Shown piece by piece: positions 1-8,213 of a DNA stretch of 64,000 nt. This DNA is from Amycolatopsis decaplanina DSM 44594 (lineage in GTDB: Bacteria; Actinomycetota; Actinomycetes; Mycobacteriales; Pseudonocardiaceae), in NCBI RefSeq assembly GCF_000342005.1, contig NZ_AOHO01000077.1, positions 124,001 to 188,000 on the forward strand, written 5' to 3'. Within the stretch, counting starts at the first letter, position 1; each line of letters begins with the position of its first letter. The position numbers and the translations under genes were made by a program. A model generated the notes under the pieces. That model saw only the letters and a program-made list of their open reading frames with translations, ran no database searches and was not told the origin of the DNA.

Positions 1-229
1 GGACCATCAGGCCGACCAGGACCGTCTTGCGCGGCACCCGCGACGCGAGCGCGGTCAGCAGCGGGGCGCCGACCACGACGCCGAGCGCGTAGCCGGAGAT
101 CAGCAGCCCCGCGGAGGGGATCGAGACGCCGAAGTCGCCCGCGACCTCGGGCAGCAGGCCCATGATCACGAACTCGGTGGTGCCGATACCGAAGGCACTG
201 ATCGCCAGTGCGAGCAGAGCGGCGGGCAT
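1..229 (-). CDS. MFS transporter, DHA1 family (N-terminal part only)
   Basis: The reverse strand from the ATG at 229 encodes about 76 residues running off the window edge. They contain the MFS signature T-E-F-V-I-M-G-L-L-P in the first helix, a second helix rich in Gly/Leu, and an R-V-P-R-K loop (motif A-like) before the third helix. This N-terminus is typical of the AraJ/YdhP-like DHA1 drug or sugar exporters. It is divergent from the MarR regulator, with 146 nt between the starts, so MarR control of the exporter is likely. Substrate cannot be told. Only the first two to three helices are visible. Confidence 0.85.
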   Translation of the reverse strand, partial: MPAALLALAISAFGIGTTEFVIMGLLPEVAGDFGVSIPSAGLLISGYALGVVVGAPLLTALASRVPRKTVLVGLMV

Positions 230-275
230 TGGATGCTCACTTCTTCCCGTAGAGTGGTGGTGTTGGCTGGCGTTG

Positions 276-302
276 GCAACTACGGGCGTCCGAAATAGTT
301 GC
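276..302. promoter_or_regulatory. Inverted repeat in the MFS/MarR divergent promoter, putative MarR operator
   Basis: A perfect 7-bp inverted repeat, GCAACTA then 13 nt then TAGTTGC, lies between the divergent MFS and marR starts. A further TTGCAC half-site follows at about 315. MarR proteins commonly bind such repeats in the intergenic region of a divergently transcribed exporter. Assignment to this regulator is inference from position. Confidence 0.5.
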
Positions 303-375
303 ACGCGCCGTATATTGCACACGCTTGATGATGCATGACGCAACGAAGCTCGGGCAACCGGGGAAGAGGTGAACC

Positions 376-828
376 GTGTCACTGGCCGATGACGCCGTGG
401 AGGCACGCGCGCAGGGCTGGCGGACCCTCGCCGCACTGCACGCGCGGATCGAGGACGCGCTCGAGCGCGCGCTGGCGCAGGAGCACTCGCTGTCCGTCAG
501 CGAGTACACCGTGCTGGACGTACTCGCCCGGCAGGACGGTTTCCACCTGCGGATGAACCAGCTGTCGAACGCCGTCGTGCTCAGCCAGTCGGCGACGACC
601 CGGCTGGTGTCGCGACTGGAGGACCGGGGACTGCTGCAGCGGTATCTGTGCCCGGACGACCGGCGGGGGATCTACACGGAAGTCACGCCGTCGGGACAGG
701 AACTGCTCGCGGCCGCGCGGCCGACGCACGACGCCGTCCTCACCGAGGCGCTCGCCGCCGCCGAAGAACTCCCCGAACTCGCGCCTTTGGTGGGCGCGCT
801 GGGAAAGCTCACCTTCGCCCGCTCCTGA
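376..828 (+). CDS. MarR-family transcriptional regulator
   Basis: 150-residue winged-helix regulator of usual MarR length. Residues 55-90 form the recognition region (M-N-Q-L-S ... S-A-T-T-R-L-V-S-R-L-E-D-R-G-L-L), followed by the wing with P-D-D-R-R-G-I-Y-T. The GTG start at 376 is preceded by an AGAGGTGA ribosome-binding site. Being divergent from an MFS exporter suggests a ligand-responsive local repressor of that exporter. The ligand is unknown. The downstream amidohydrolase starts only about 50 nt later and may be cotranscribed. Confidence 0.9.
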   Translation: MSLADDAVEARAQGWRTLAALHARIEDALERALAQEHSLSVSEYTVLDVLARQDGFHLRMNQLSNAVVLSQSATTRLVSRLEDRGLLQRYLCPDDRRGIYTEVTPSGQELLAAARPTHDAVLTEALAAAEELPELAPLVGALGKLTFARS

Positions 829-830
829 CC

Positions 831-846
831 GCCGCAAGTAGGTGAC
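831..846 (+). repeat. 16-bp repeat, copy 1 (GCCGCAAGTAGGTGAC)
   Basis: This 16-mer recurs exactly at 11723-11738, again in a gap next to a gene start. In this copy AGTAG-GTGA-CTACT (837-850) forms a small hairpin just upstream of the amidohydrolase. Two copies of 16 bp in 64 kb could still be chance. Confidence 0.35.
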
Positions 847-877
847 TACTCGCGAGGTGGGCTGGCAAGGTGAGGGC

Positions 878-2335
878 GTGGACGATCTTCTGTTGCGCCG
901 GGTCCGGGTCGGCTTGGCGGGTTCCCTGTCGGACGTGCGGATCGAGAGCGGCCGGATCGCGGCCATCGCGGGCCCGGGGCAGGCGGGTGAGGCGTCGGAG
1001 ATCCTGGACGGGCACGGCGGCACGCTGCTGCCCGGCCTGGTCGACGCCCACGTGCACACCGCGCAGTGGGCGGCCGTGCGCCGCCGGATCCCCCTGGGGA
1101 AGGCGACGTCCGCCGCGCACACGGTCGAACTCGTGCTGGCCCATCTGCTGGCGAATCCCGCGCCGCCCGGTGATCTCGTGCTCGGCGCCGGGTTCCGCGA
1201 CGGCCTCTGGCCCGATGCCCCGCACAAGGATCTGCTGCAGAAGGCGCTGCCGGGACATCCGGTCGCCCTGTTCAGCGCCGACCTCCACACGCTGTGGCTC
1301 AGCCCCGCCGCACTGAAGCTCATCGGCCGCGAGCACCCGACCGGGGTACTGCTGGAGAACGACTGCATGAGCGCGACGGCCGAACTCCCGGTCGCCCCCG
1401 AGGACGTCCTCGACGGCTGGGTCGCCGACGCCCTCGACGCGGCGGCCGCCCGGGGCGTCACCAAGATCGTCGACTACGAATACGCCGACACGGTCACCGA
1501 CTGGCGGCGACGGCTGGCGCGGAAACCCCTGCCGGTCCGGGTTTCCTGTGTGATCGCGAAGTACCTGCTCGACACCGCCGTCGAACGCGGTCTTCGCACC
1601 GGCGACGTCCTCGAAGGCAGCGGTGGGCTGCTTACGGTCGGCCCGTTCAAGCTGTTCGTCGACGGTTCGCTGAACACCCGCACCGCGTACTGCGTGGGGC
1701 ACTACGCCGGAACCGAGTCCCACGGGCTGCTCGAACTGCCGCCCGAGGAGCTGGAACCGTTGATGCGCAAGGCTTCCGAGCATGGCCTGTCGCCGGCGGT
1801 GCACGCGATCGGCGATCACGCCAACAAGATCGCGCTCGACGCCTTCGAAGGCGTCGGCTGCGCGGGCCGCATCGAGCACGCGCAGCTGCTGCGCGCCGAG
1901 GACGTCGCGCGCTTCGCCGAACTGGGTGTGGTGGCGAGTGTGCAGCCCGCCCATCAGCCGGACGACCGCGACGTCGCCGACCGGCACTGGCACGGCTGGA
2001 CCGATCGGGCCTTCCCTTACGGCGCTTTGCACCGCTCCGGGGTGACCCTGGAGTTCGGCTCGGACGCGCCGGTCGCGCCGCTGGACCCGTGGGACGCGAT
2101 CGCGTCGGCGGTCAGCCGCACCGACGACGACCGTCCGCCTTGGCATCCCGAGCAGGCCATGCCGCTGGAGGCCGCGCTCGCGGCGGCGTCCGGTGGCCGG
2201 GCAGGAGTGGCCGTCGGGGACGTCGCGGATCTGGTCGTCACCGCGGTGGATCCGGCGCGGCTGTCCACGGCCGGACTGCGCGACATGCCCGTCACCGCCA
2301 CCGTGATGAACGGTCACGTCACCTACACGGCGTAA
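878..2335 (+). CDS. Amidohydrolase family protein (YtcJ-like, Amidohydro_3)
   Basis: Metal-dependent hydrolase of about 485 residues. The metal-binding H-x-H motif is in V-D-A-H-V-H-T after the P-G-L-V-D strand. Downstream are the H-A-I-G-D-H and E-H-A-Q histidine motifs and the late G-S-D-A-P aspartate typical of the TIM-barrel amidohydrolases of the YtcJ type. The composite sandwich domain is at both ends. I chose GTG 878 because AAGGTGAG lies directly before it; an in-frame GTG at 842 lacks such a site. The substrate of YtcJ-like enzymes is generally unknown, and nothing here narrows it. It follows marR closely on the same strand. Confidence 0.88.
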   Translation: MDDLLLRRVRVGLAGSLSDVRIESGRIAAIAGPGQAGEASEILDGHGGTLLPGLVDAHVHTAQWAAVRRRIPLGKATSAAHTVELVLAHLLANPAPPGDLVLGAGFRDGLWPDAPHKDLLQKALPGHPVALFSADLHTLWLSPAALKLIGREHPTGVLLENDCMSATAELPVAPEDVLDGWVADALDAAAARGVTKIVDYEYADTVTDWRRRLARKPLPVRVSCVIAKYLLDTAVERGLRTGDVLEGSGGLLTVGPFKLFVDGSLNTRTAYCVGHYAGTESHGLLELPPEELEPLMRKASEHGLSPAVHAIGDHANKIALDAFEGVGCAGRIEHAQLLRAEDVARFAELGVVASVQPAHQPDDRDVADRHWHGWTDRAFPYGALHRSGVTLEFGSDAPVAPLDPWDAIASAVSRTDDDRPPWHPEQAMPLEAALAAASGGRAGVAVGDVADLVVTAVDPARLSTAGLRDMPVTATVMNGHVTYTA

Positions 2336-2379
2336 GACGCGACTTTCGTTTCCCTGCGGCAACGCCTTAATGGGAAGGC

Positions 2380-2784
2380 ATGGATCACCGCCTTCTCGAC
2401 CGGCTCCGGGACCTTCACGGCTCCCTGGGCACCGACATCACCTTCGTCACCCGGATGGTCGAGGACGACGTGCCGCGCGCCGACGTCCTCCGTGATCTCG
2501 GCGAACGGCTCACCGACCTCGGCACGGCGCTGCTCCGGCGCTCGGACGACGTCAACGCCGACGTGCTCGCGAAGCTGCCGGACGACGGCTGGCTGCCCGA
2601 AGCGGGCGAGCACCACCGGGCGCTGGCCGTGGCCCACAACGTCGGCGAACGACCGCTGCGGTGCGGGCGGATCTACCTCGCCGTCTGCGGGGCGCCGTGC
2701 TTCCCCTTCTACGGCAGGGACCCCTCCGGCCGGACCGCCCGGCACGAACGGTGCCTGCCCTGCCAGGACCGCCTGTTCCGGTGA
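2380..2784 (+). CDS. Hypothetical protein with C-terminal cysteine cluster
   Basis: 134 residues with a GGGAAGG ribosome-binding site before the ATG. The N-terminal two thirds is predicted helical and charged. The last 45 residues carry five cysteines (R-C-G-R, A-V-C-G-A-P-C and R-C-L-P-C), which could bind zinc or an Fe-S centre. I do not recognise the family. It sits between the amidohydrolase and a DUF2127 membrane protein, all on the plus strand. Confidence 0.7.
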   Translation: MDHRLLDRLRDLHGSLGTDITFVTRMVEDDVPRADVLRDLGERLTDLGTALLRRSDDVNADVLAKLPDDGWLPEAGEHHRALAVAHNVGERPLRCGRIYLAVCGAPCFPFYGRDPSGRTARHERCLPCQDRLFR

Positions 2785-2843
2785 CGGTGGCTGCGGGCGG
2801 CGGCCGGGTGCGCCAGGGTGAGGTGAGCACGGAGGGAGCGCCC

Positions 2844-3308
2844 ATGAGCACCGAGAAGCTGTTCCGGATCGCCATCACCCTGAAGGGGCTCGACGGCGCT
2901 TTGCAGCTGGTGGGCGGGCTCGTCCTGATGATCGTCCCGGCGTCGGTCATCTCCGGTTTCGCGCACGCCGTGGTCACCCGTGACCTGCTCGGCGACCCCG
3001 AGGGAACGCTGGCCCGGCACCTGGAACTCGCCGCCGGCCACTTCGCCGAGGGCCGGACGTTCGCCGTCGTGTACCTCTTCGCGCACGGGCTCATCAAACT
3101 CGGCCTGGTCTGGGCGCTGGCGCGCAAGGTGATGCGTGCCTACCCCGTGGCCGCCGTGGTGCTTTCGGCGTTCGTGATCTACGAGGTCTTCCGCGCGATC
3201 CACACGCACTCGCTCGCGCTGCCGTTCTTCGCCGTCCTCGACGTCGTGATCGTCGTGCTGGTGCTGCGTGAGTACCGGCAGCTGAAACAGGATCGCGTCG
3301 CGGCCTGA
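2844..3308 (+). CDS. DUF2127 family membrane protein
   Basis: 154-residue integral membrane protein with about four hydrophobic segments. It has the DUF2127 hallmarks: an N-terminal 'LKGLDG' stretch, a central 'FAHGLIKLGL' helix and a terminal charged tail. Start ATG follows GGAGGGA. Function of DUF2127 is unknown. The stop codon and the last codons are part of a perfect inverted repeat shared with the convergent PP2C gene, so both proteins end in R-V-A-A. Confidence 0.85.
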   Translation: MSTEKLFRIAITLKGLDGALQLVGGLVLMIVPASVISGFAHAVVTRDLLGDPEGTLARHLELAAGHFAEGRTFAVVYLFAHGLIKLGLVWALARKVMRAYPVAAVVLSAFVIYEVFRAIHTHSLALPFFAVLDVVIVVLVLREYRQLKQDRVAA

Positions 3309-3333
3309 CCGCCCGGTTCAGGCCGCGACGCGA
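3293..3333. terminator. Bidirectional hairpin spanning both convergent stop codons
   Basis: Perfect 16-bp arms (TCGCGTCGCGGCCTGA at 3293-3308 and its reverse complement at 3318-3333) around a 9-nt loop. Each arm contains the last four codons plus the TGA stop of one of the two convergent genes. No U-tract, but a stem of this stability between convergent genes most simply acts as a two-way terminator. Confidence 0.75.
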
Positions 3334-4016
3334 AACTTTTCCGTGGTGACGTCCGCGCCGGGCGGATCCACCACGATCGCGGTGGCGTTGTCGGAGCCAC
3401 CGAGCGAGATCGCCGTCCGCACCAGCGCCGTGGCCGCCCCGTCCGGCATCCCGAGGATGCCGAGCATGGTCGGCCCGCTGAGCGTCTTGTGCACGCCGTC
3501 GCTGGTGAGCAGAAGCCCGCCGGTCGTGACGGTGGCCGTGCCGATCTCGTGTGCACCGGCCGTGCGGACGCTGGTGGTGACGACGTGTTCCATCCGCGGT
3601 GTCACGGGTTGTCCGTGGTCGCGGAAGTACTGTGCGAGCGTATGGTCCTTCGTCACCTGCCGCACGGTGTAACCGTCCCAAGCGTACGCCCGCGCGTCCC
3701 CGGCCCACGCGATGCCATACCCTTCGCCGGTCTTGACAGCCACGACGAGGACGCAGTCACCGGCCCCGCCGAGCGCGAGCACGGCTCGCTGAGCAGCGAG
3801 AACGGCCCCGACCGCCCCGTGCTCGACCGGTGTCCGGGCTGCCGCCGAGGCCGCCGTCCGCGCCGCTTGTGCCGCGTTCGGGTGATCTCCGACTCCATCG
3901 GCCAGCGCGAACACGATCCCCCGGCCGCCCGCCGCCGCGTACGCCGCGACGGCGTCCGCGTTGTGCTTGCGCGGTCCTTGCGCGCTCGCCGTGTGCCAGT
4001 GTGGAAGCTCCCTCAT
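3318..4016 (-). CDS. PP2C-family serine/threonine protein phosphatase
   Basis: 232 residues. Metal-binding motifs of PP2C phosphatases are visible: A-D-G-V-G-D-H near residue 40, T-S-D-G-V-H in the C-terminal half, and G-S-D-N-A-T-A-I-V-V-D close to the end. It is a stand-alone catalytic domain with no membrane segment. The ATG at 4016 is preceded by GAGGAGAAG. Such phosphatases usually oppose Hanks-type kinases, but no kinase lies nearby. It is the last minus-strand gene after the glycosylation operon, separated from it by palindrome copy 1. Confidence 0.9.
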   Translation of the reverse strand: MRELPHWHTASAQGPRKHNADAVAAYAAAGGRGIVFALADGVGDHPNAAQAARTAASAAARTPVEHGAVGAVLAAQRAVLALGGAGDCVLVVAVKTGEGYGIAWAGDARAYAWDGYTVRQVTKDHTLAQYFRDHGQPVTPRMEHVVTTSVRTAGAHEIGTATVTTGGLLLTSDGVHKTLSGPTMLGILGMPDGAATALVRTAISLGGSDNATAIVVDPPGADVTTEKFRVAA

Positions 4017-4112
4017 GGTCTTCTCCTCACCCTTGGGTGATGCCCTGCTTCCAGGATCCACCCGGATCCTGTGTGGCGCCTGAGGGTTCGGTGATAGACG
4101 GCTGTCGGTCAC

Positions 4113-4162
4113 GCCTCGTGAGTGGTGAGGACGGTTAGAACCGTCCTCACCACTCACGAGGC
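4113..4162. repeat. Dispersed palindrome, copy 1 (24-bp perfect arms)
   Basis: Left arm 4113-4136 and right arm 4139-4162 are exact reverse complements around a central AG. Core arm GTGAGTGGTGAGGACGG. It is one of four copies (see 32121, 36256, 49955). Here it lies between two tandem minus-strand genes. It differs from the other copies at paired positions in both arms, so base pairing is kept. Confidence 0.9.
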
Positions 4163-4165
4163 CGG

Positions 4166-5029
4166 TCAGCGCAGTCGCGTGATCAGCGTCCGCAGCCAGC
4201 TCTCCGCCATCGCCGGTTCCTTCCGCAGATGCCGCACCAGCAGATCCCGCCCCGCCTTCGAACGCCCCGCCTCGACGATCGCGACCGCCTCGGCCAGCCC
4301 CCGCACGCGCCGTTCCGAATGCTCCGGCGCCCGGCCGTTCTCGTCCGACCAGCGCGGCCGTGGGAACGACGCCGTGAGCTTGTGCTGCGAGTTCCCGAAG
4401 TAGAGCCAGACCGGCTCGTCGAGCGAGATGTTCCGGACGCCGTTCGCGGGCAGGCCGGCGGGCCAGTCGAAGTGCTGCTGCCAGCGGAACGCCGACGGCG
4501 TCGTGCGCTCCCGGATGGTGATCCCGAGGAACCGGAGCCGCCCGCGGATGATGCTCCAGGCCTCGCGGTCGTCGTCGATCCAGTCCCGTAGCACTCCGTA
4601 GAGATCGGTGAACGTCTGTCCTGTGTAGACGAGGTCGACGAAGACCTTCGGCCGCCCGCGCGCCAGGTCGTGCGGGCTCAGGCCCACCGAAGAGAGATAG
4701 CGGCGGAGCCTGTCCACATCGGACTCCGTCAGGCCGTCGCGGGTTCCCGCGAACGACAACGGCAACCGGTGGATCCGTTCCCGCCACGGCGTTCCGCTCA
4801 GCAGGTCGTGCACGCTGTCCGCGGATCGTCCGACGAAGTACAGATCCGCGTCACCGGCGCGGGCGATCACTTTCGCGGCACATTCGATCAGCTCGTCGAG
4901 AAACCACAGCGACGGTTCTCCGGCGCGTTCCAGTAGCGTCCCGAGCTGGTCGGGGCGCACGAGATCCCAGCGGTACGGCCGATTCACGCCGTCCAGGATC
5001 GCCGTGCGTCCCGAGGGCTGTCGACGCAT
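4166..5029 (-). CDS. Uncharacterised protein with PRTase-like motif
   Basis: 287 residues, 2 nt downstream of a GT39 gene and probably translated with it. I do not recognise a named family. Two blocks suggest a phosphoribosyltransferase-like fold: 'LYFVGRSADS' near residue 57 and 'VFVDLVYTGQTF' near residue 128. The latter resembles the PRPP-binding loop (V-D-D-x-x-x-T-G-x-T) with the second Asp replaced by Leu. The C-terminal 90 residues are charged and Arg-rich. There is no signal peptide or membrane segment. As the last gene of the glycosylation operon it could be an accessory enzyme, but that is only inference. Confidence 0.65.
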   Translation of the reverse strand: MRRQPSGRTAILDGVNRPYRWDLVRPDQLGTLLERAGEPSLWFLDELIECAAKVIARAGDADLYFVGRSADSVHDLLSGTPWRERIHRLPLSFAGTRDGLTESDVDRLRRYLSSVGLSPHDLARGRPKVFVDLVYTGQTFTDLYGVLRDWIDDDREAWSIIRGRLRFLGITIRERTTPSAFRWQQHFDWPAGLPANGVRNISLDEPVWLYFGNSQHKLTASFPRPRWSDENGRAPEHSERRVRGLAEAVAIVEAGRSKAGRDLLVRHLRKEPAMAESWLRTLITRLR

Positions 5030-5031
5030 TT

Positions 5032-6882
5032 TCAGGAGAGCAGGTCGTACACCGTCTGCTCGCCGACCGTGGTGGCGGTGAAATTCGCGGCGACCCATTC
5101 GGCGATCTCGTTCGAGCCGCCACCGGGACCACCGCCTCGGCCGCCTTCGACGTAGTAGGTGATGTCGCCGTTCGCCACGTACTGCTGGAATTCCGCCAGC
5201 GTCGGCGCCGGATCCGAGCCGCTCCAGCCGCCGATGCCGATCACCGGCTTCCCGCTCGCGAGTTCCAGGCTCGCCGCCGACTGCGAACTCGCCGTCGCGG
5301 CCGCCCATTTCGTCGTGGTCGCCGCGAGTACGGCCCCGATCTCCGCCGAGGACCCCTCTTCCATCCCCATGCCCATTCCCCGCTCGCCACCGGTGGACGG
5401 GCCGGAGATCGGGATCGACCCGGAGTGTGCCTGCGAAGCGGTCTCGATGCCGTACGCGGTGGTCCCGAGGCCGATGGTCAGCACGGAGACCGTCGCGACG
5501 ACGGCGACGAGTTTGCGCAGCGGCGGCACACCCACCAGGACGACGGTGGCGGTCGCCAGACCGAGCCCGGCGATGATCCAGCGCAGCGCGGGCAGCCAAT
5601 CCGCGTCACGGTCCAAGAGGATGTACGCCCAGACGGCGCTGGCCGCGATCATCAGCGACAGGAACACCCGCGGCGCGAGATGCGCCCGGCCACGCCACAG
5701 CGAGGTCCCCGAGATCGCGACCACGGCGGCGATCGACGGCGCCAGCGCGACGGCGTAGTACGGGTGCACGATCCCGCTCATGAAACTGAACACCAGCGCG
5801 GTGACGAGCATCCAGCCGCCCCACACGATCAGCGCGGCCCTCGTCCGGTCGGTCCCGGCGGCCCGCCTGGTGAACCACAGCCCCGCGACCAGTCCGATCA
5901 GCGCGGCGGGCAGCAGCCACGACACCTCGCCGCCGAAGCTGGCGCCGAACATCCTGGTCAAGCCGCTCTCACCGCCGAAGCCGACGTTCCCGCCGCCGGA
6001 ACCGCCGGAGCCGCCCGGGCCGCCGACCATCACGCCGCCGCCCATGCCGAAGATCCGGCCGAGACCGTTGTAGCCCAAGGCCAGTTCGAGCAGGCTGTCG
6101 TCGGTCGAACCGCCGATGTACGGCCGTGAGCCGGTCGGCCACAGATCGACCAGTGCGATGAACCAGCCGGCGGAGACGATCACCGCGACCACCGCTCCGA
6201 CCAGATGAAGCAGACGTTTGCCCAGCGAGGTCGGTGCGGCGACCAGGTAGGCGAGCCCGAACGCGGGCAGTACCAGGAACGCCTGCATCATCTTGGTCAG
6301 GAAGCCGAACCCGATGGCGACGCCGGCGAAGGCCAGCCAGCGCGGGCTCGCCTTTTCGATCGCGCGGATCGTGCAGTACCCGCTGGTGATCAGCAGCAGT
6401 GTCAGCAGCGCGTCGGGGTTGTTGAACTTGAACATGAGCGCGGCGACCGGCGTGACGGCGAGCGCCGCCCCGGCGAACAGGCCCGCGACCGGTCCGGAGG
6501 TCCGCTTCACCGTCAGATACAGCAGGCCGACCGAAGCGACCCCCATCAGCGCCTGCGGGGCCAGCACGGTGAAGCTGGAGAAGCCGAAGAGCCGGGCGAA
6601 TGCCGTCGTGACCCAGAGCGCGGCGGGGGGTTTGTCGACGGTCAGCACGTTCCCGGCGTCGAGGGAGCCGAACAGCCACGCCTTCCAGTCCTGCGTGCCG
6701 GACTGCACCGCCGCCGCGTAGAACGAGTTGCCGTAGCCGGAGGCGGTCAGGTTCCAGAAGTACAGCAGCGCGGTGGCGGCGAGCAGCCCGAAGACCGCGG
6801 GCCGGACCCAACGGCCGGGCGGCTGCGTGGCGCTTTCTTCGACGCGGCCGGGTTCCACCCGTGAAGCGAGTGCGGTGGTCAT
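5032..6882 (-). CDS. Glycosyltransferase family 39 (ArnT/PMT-like), paralogue 1
   Basis: 616-residue polytopic membrane protein of the GT39/YkcB type. It has an N-terminal cytoplasmic tail, a first helix ending in L-Y-F-W-N-L, a periplasmic loop with Y-A-A-A-V-Q and the conserved D-K-P-P (substrate-loop Asp). About eleven helices follow, then an extracellular C-terminal domain ending with a G-G-W-S-G-S-D-P-A-P-T block. Residues around 277-305 form a glycine-rich insert. These enzymes transfer a sugar from polyprenyl phosphate to a surface acceptor. The gene starts 3 nt after the GT2/GtrA stop, implying coupled translation, and is a paralogue of equal length to the gene at 8214. Confidence 0.9.
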   Translation of the reverse strand: MTTALASRVEPGRVEESATQPPGRWVRPAVFGLLAATALLYFWNLTASGYGNSFYAAAVQSGTQDWKAWLFGSLDAGNVLTVDKPPAALWVTTAFARLFGFSSFTVLAPQALMGVASVGLLYLTVKRTSGPVAGLFAGAALAVTPVAALMFKFNNPDALLTLLLITSGYCTIRAIEKASPRWLAFAGVAIGFGFLTKMMQAFLVLPAFGLAYLVAAPTSLGKRLLHLVGAVVAVIVSAGWFIALVDLWPTGSRPYIGGSTDDSLLELALGYNGLGRIFGMGGGVMVGGPGGSGGSGGGNVGFGGESGLTRMFGASFGGEVSWLLPAALIGLVAGLWFTRRAAGTDRTRAALIVWGGWMLVTALVFSFMSGIVHPYYAVALAPSIAAVVAISGTSLWRGRAHLAPRVFLSLMIAASAVWAYILLDRDADWLPALRWIIAGLGLATATVVLVGVPPLRKLVAVVATVSVLTIGLGTTAYGIETASQAHSGSIPISGPSTGGERGMGMGMEEGSSAEIGAVLAATTTKWAAATASSQSAASLELASGKPVIGIGGWSGSDPAPTLAEFQQYVANGDITYYVEGGRGGGPGGGSNEIAEWVAANFTATTVGEQTVYDLLS

Positions 6883-6885
6883 GGA

Positions 6886-8139
6886 TCAGCTCTCCATCTC
6901 GGTGGCGGGCCGGCGGCGGAACACCCAGCCGCGCAGCAGCAGGAAGCGCAGGACGGTGGCCGCGAGGTTCGCGAGCACGAGCGCGGTGATTTCGAGCGTC
7001 AGCCCCGGCGCGGTCATCGTGTGCAGCAGCGCCAGCGCGCCACTGGTGAGCGCGAGCCCGAGGCCGAACACGATGAGGCCTTGGAACTGGTGCAGCCCGG
7101 CTCCTTGCCTGCCGCGGATGCCGAAGGTCAGGCGCCGGTTGAGCGCGGTGTTGCCGATCGCCGTCACCAGCAGCGCGACGAGGTTCGCCGCCTGCGCGCC
7201 GGTGAACGTCCGCAGCAGCAGGAACAGCACGAGGTAGGCGATGGTGCTGGCGACGCCGACGGCGGCGAACCGCACCAGTTGCCGCACCAGGCTCGGCGCC
7301 ACGCCCGGTGCCTGAACCTGGATCGGCGCGCGGCCGAGTTGTTCGCGCAGGCCGCTGATCGGGATCTGCCCGGTCAGCGTCGCCTTGGTCAACCGGGCGA
7401 TGCCTTTGAGGTCGGCGGTCGCGGTGGCGATGATGTTCACCGACGAGTCCGGGTCGTCCACCCAGTCGACCGGGACCTCGTGGATCCGCAGGCCGGCTTT
7501 CTGCGCCAGGACGAGCAGTTCGGTGTCGAAGAACCAGCCGGTGTCCTGGATGTGCGGGAGCAGCCGCTCGGCGACGTCGGCGCGGATCGCCTTGAACCCG
7601 CATTGCGCGTCGCTGAACCTCGCGGCCAGTGTGCCGCGCAGGATCAGGTTGTAGCAGCGGGAAACGAACTCCCGCTTCGGCCCGCGCACCACCCGCGCGC
7701 CGCGGGCGAGCCTGCTGCCGATGGCGAGGTCGGAATGGCCGGACAGCAGTGGCGCGACGAGCGGTCCGAGCGCGGCCAGATCGGTCGAGAGGTCGACGTC
7801 CATGTAGGCGAGCACCGGAGCGTCCGAAGTGGACCAGACCGACCGCAGTGCCCGGCCGCGGCCTTTTTCTTCGAGGTGGCGGACTTCGACGTCTTCGAAC
7901 TCGCGGCTCAGGCGTTCGGCGATCCGCAGGGTGCCGTCGGTGCTGGCGTTGTCCGCGACGGTGATCCGGAACGGGTACGGGAACTGCTCCACGAGGTGGG
8001 CATGCAGTCGCCGGATGCACGGTTCGAGGTCGGTTTCCTCGTTGTAGACCGGGATGACGACGTCGAGGACGGGGGAGCCGTCCGGGGCGATGGCGGGGCG
8101 GCGGCCGGTGCCGGCGCCGGAGAGGATCGCGGTTGGCAT
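6886..8139 (-). CDS. Bifunctional GT2 polyprenyl-phosphate glycosyltransferase / GtrA flippase-like protein
   Basis: Two domains. The N-terminal half is a DPM1-like GT2 domain with V-V-I-P-V-Y-N-E-E, a D-N-A-S-T-D-G-T block, Y-M-D-V-D-L-S-T (DxD) and the Q-C-G-F-K motif. The C-terminal ~130 residues hold four helices of the GtrA family. The protein would charge polyprenyl phosphate with a sugar and help present it outside, feeding the two flanking GT39 enzymes. I chose ATG 8139 (M-P-T-A-I-L) because it is exactly 35 nt from the upstream repeat array, the same distance as for the kinase and GT39 genes. ATG 8157 and GTG 8217 (overlapping the previous stop) are in-frame alternatives. Confidence 0.9.
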   Translation of the reverse strand: MPTAILSGAGTGRRPAIAPDGSPVLDVVIPVYNEETDLEPCIRRLHAHLVEQFPYPFRITVADNASTDGTLRIAERLSREFEDVEVRHLEEKGRGRALRSVWSTSDAPVLAYMDVDLSTDLAALGPLVAPLLSGHSDLAIGSRLARGARVVRGPKREFVSRCYNLILRGTLAARFSDAQCGFKAIRADVAERLLPHIQDTGWFFDTELLVLAQKAGLRIHEVPVDWVDDPDSSVNIIATATADLKGIARLTKATLTGQIPISGLREQLGRAPIQVQAPGVAPSLVRQLVRFAAVGVASTIAYLVLFLLLRTFTGAQAANLVALLVTAIGNTALNRRLTFGIRGRQGAGLHQFQGLIVFGLGLALTSGALALLHTMTAPGLTLEITALVLANLAATVLRFLLLRGWVFRRRPATEMES

Positions 8140-8173
8140 AGCGTCAATCTCGGTCATCGCGCTGAGGTCGCCT

Positions 8174-8199
8174 TGTGTCCGAGCTGTGCTGTCGCTGTG
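8174..8199 (-). promoter_or_regulatory. Triple 11-bp direct repeat, array A (putative OmpR-type regulator site)
   Basis: On the plus strand TGTG occurs at 8174, 8185 and 8196, spaced exactly 11 bp; on the coding strand it reads as three CACA boxes with conserved neighbours (ACACAGCG, GCACAGC, ACACAA). It is 35 nt from ATG 8139. Arrays B and C share spacing and sequence. Direct repeats with one-turn spacing are typical of OmpR/PhoB-family response regulators. Confidence 0.7.
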
Positions 8200-8213
8200 T
8201 CCTGTCACGGGAT

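Noticed and set aside
379..2362. Long minus-strand open frames opposite marR and the amidohydrolase
   Set aside because: They mirror the third-position GC pattern of the plus-strand genes and show no domain or ribosome-binding site.
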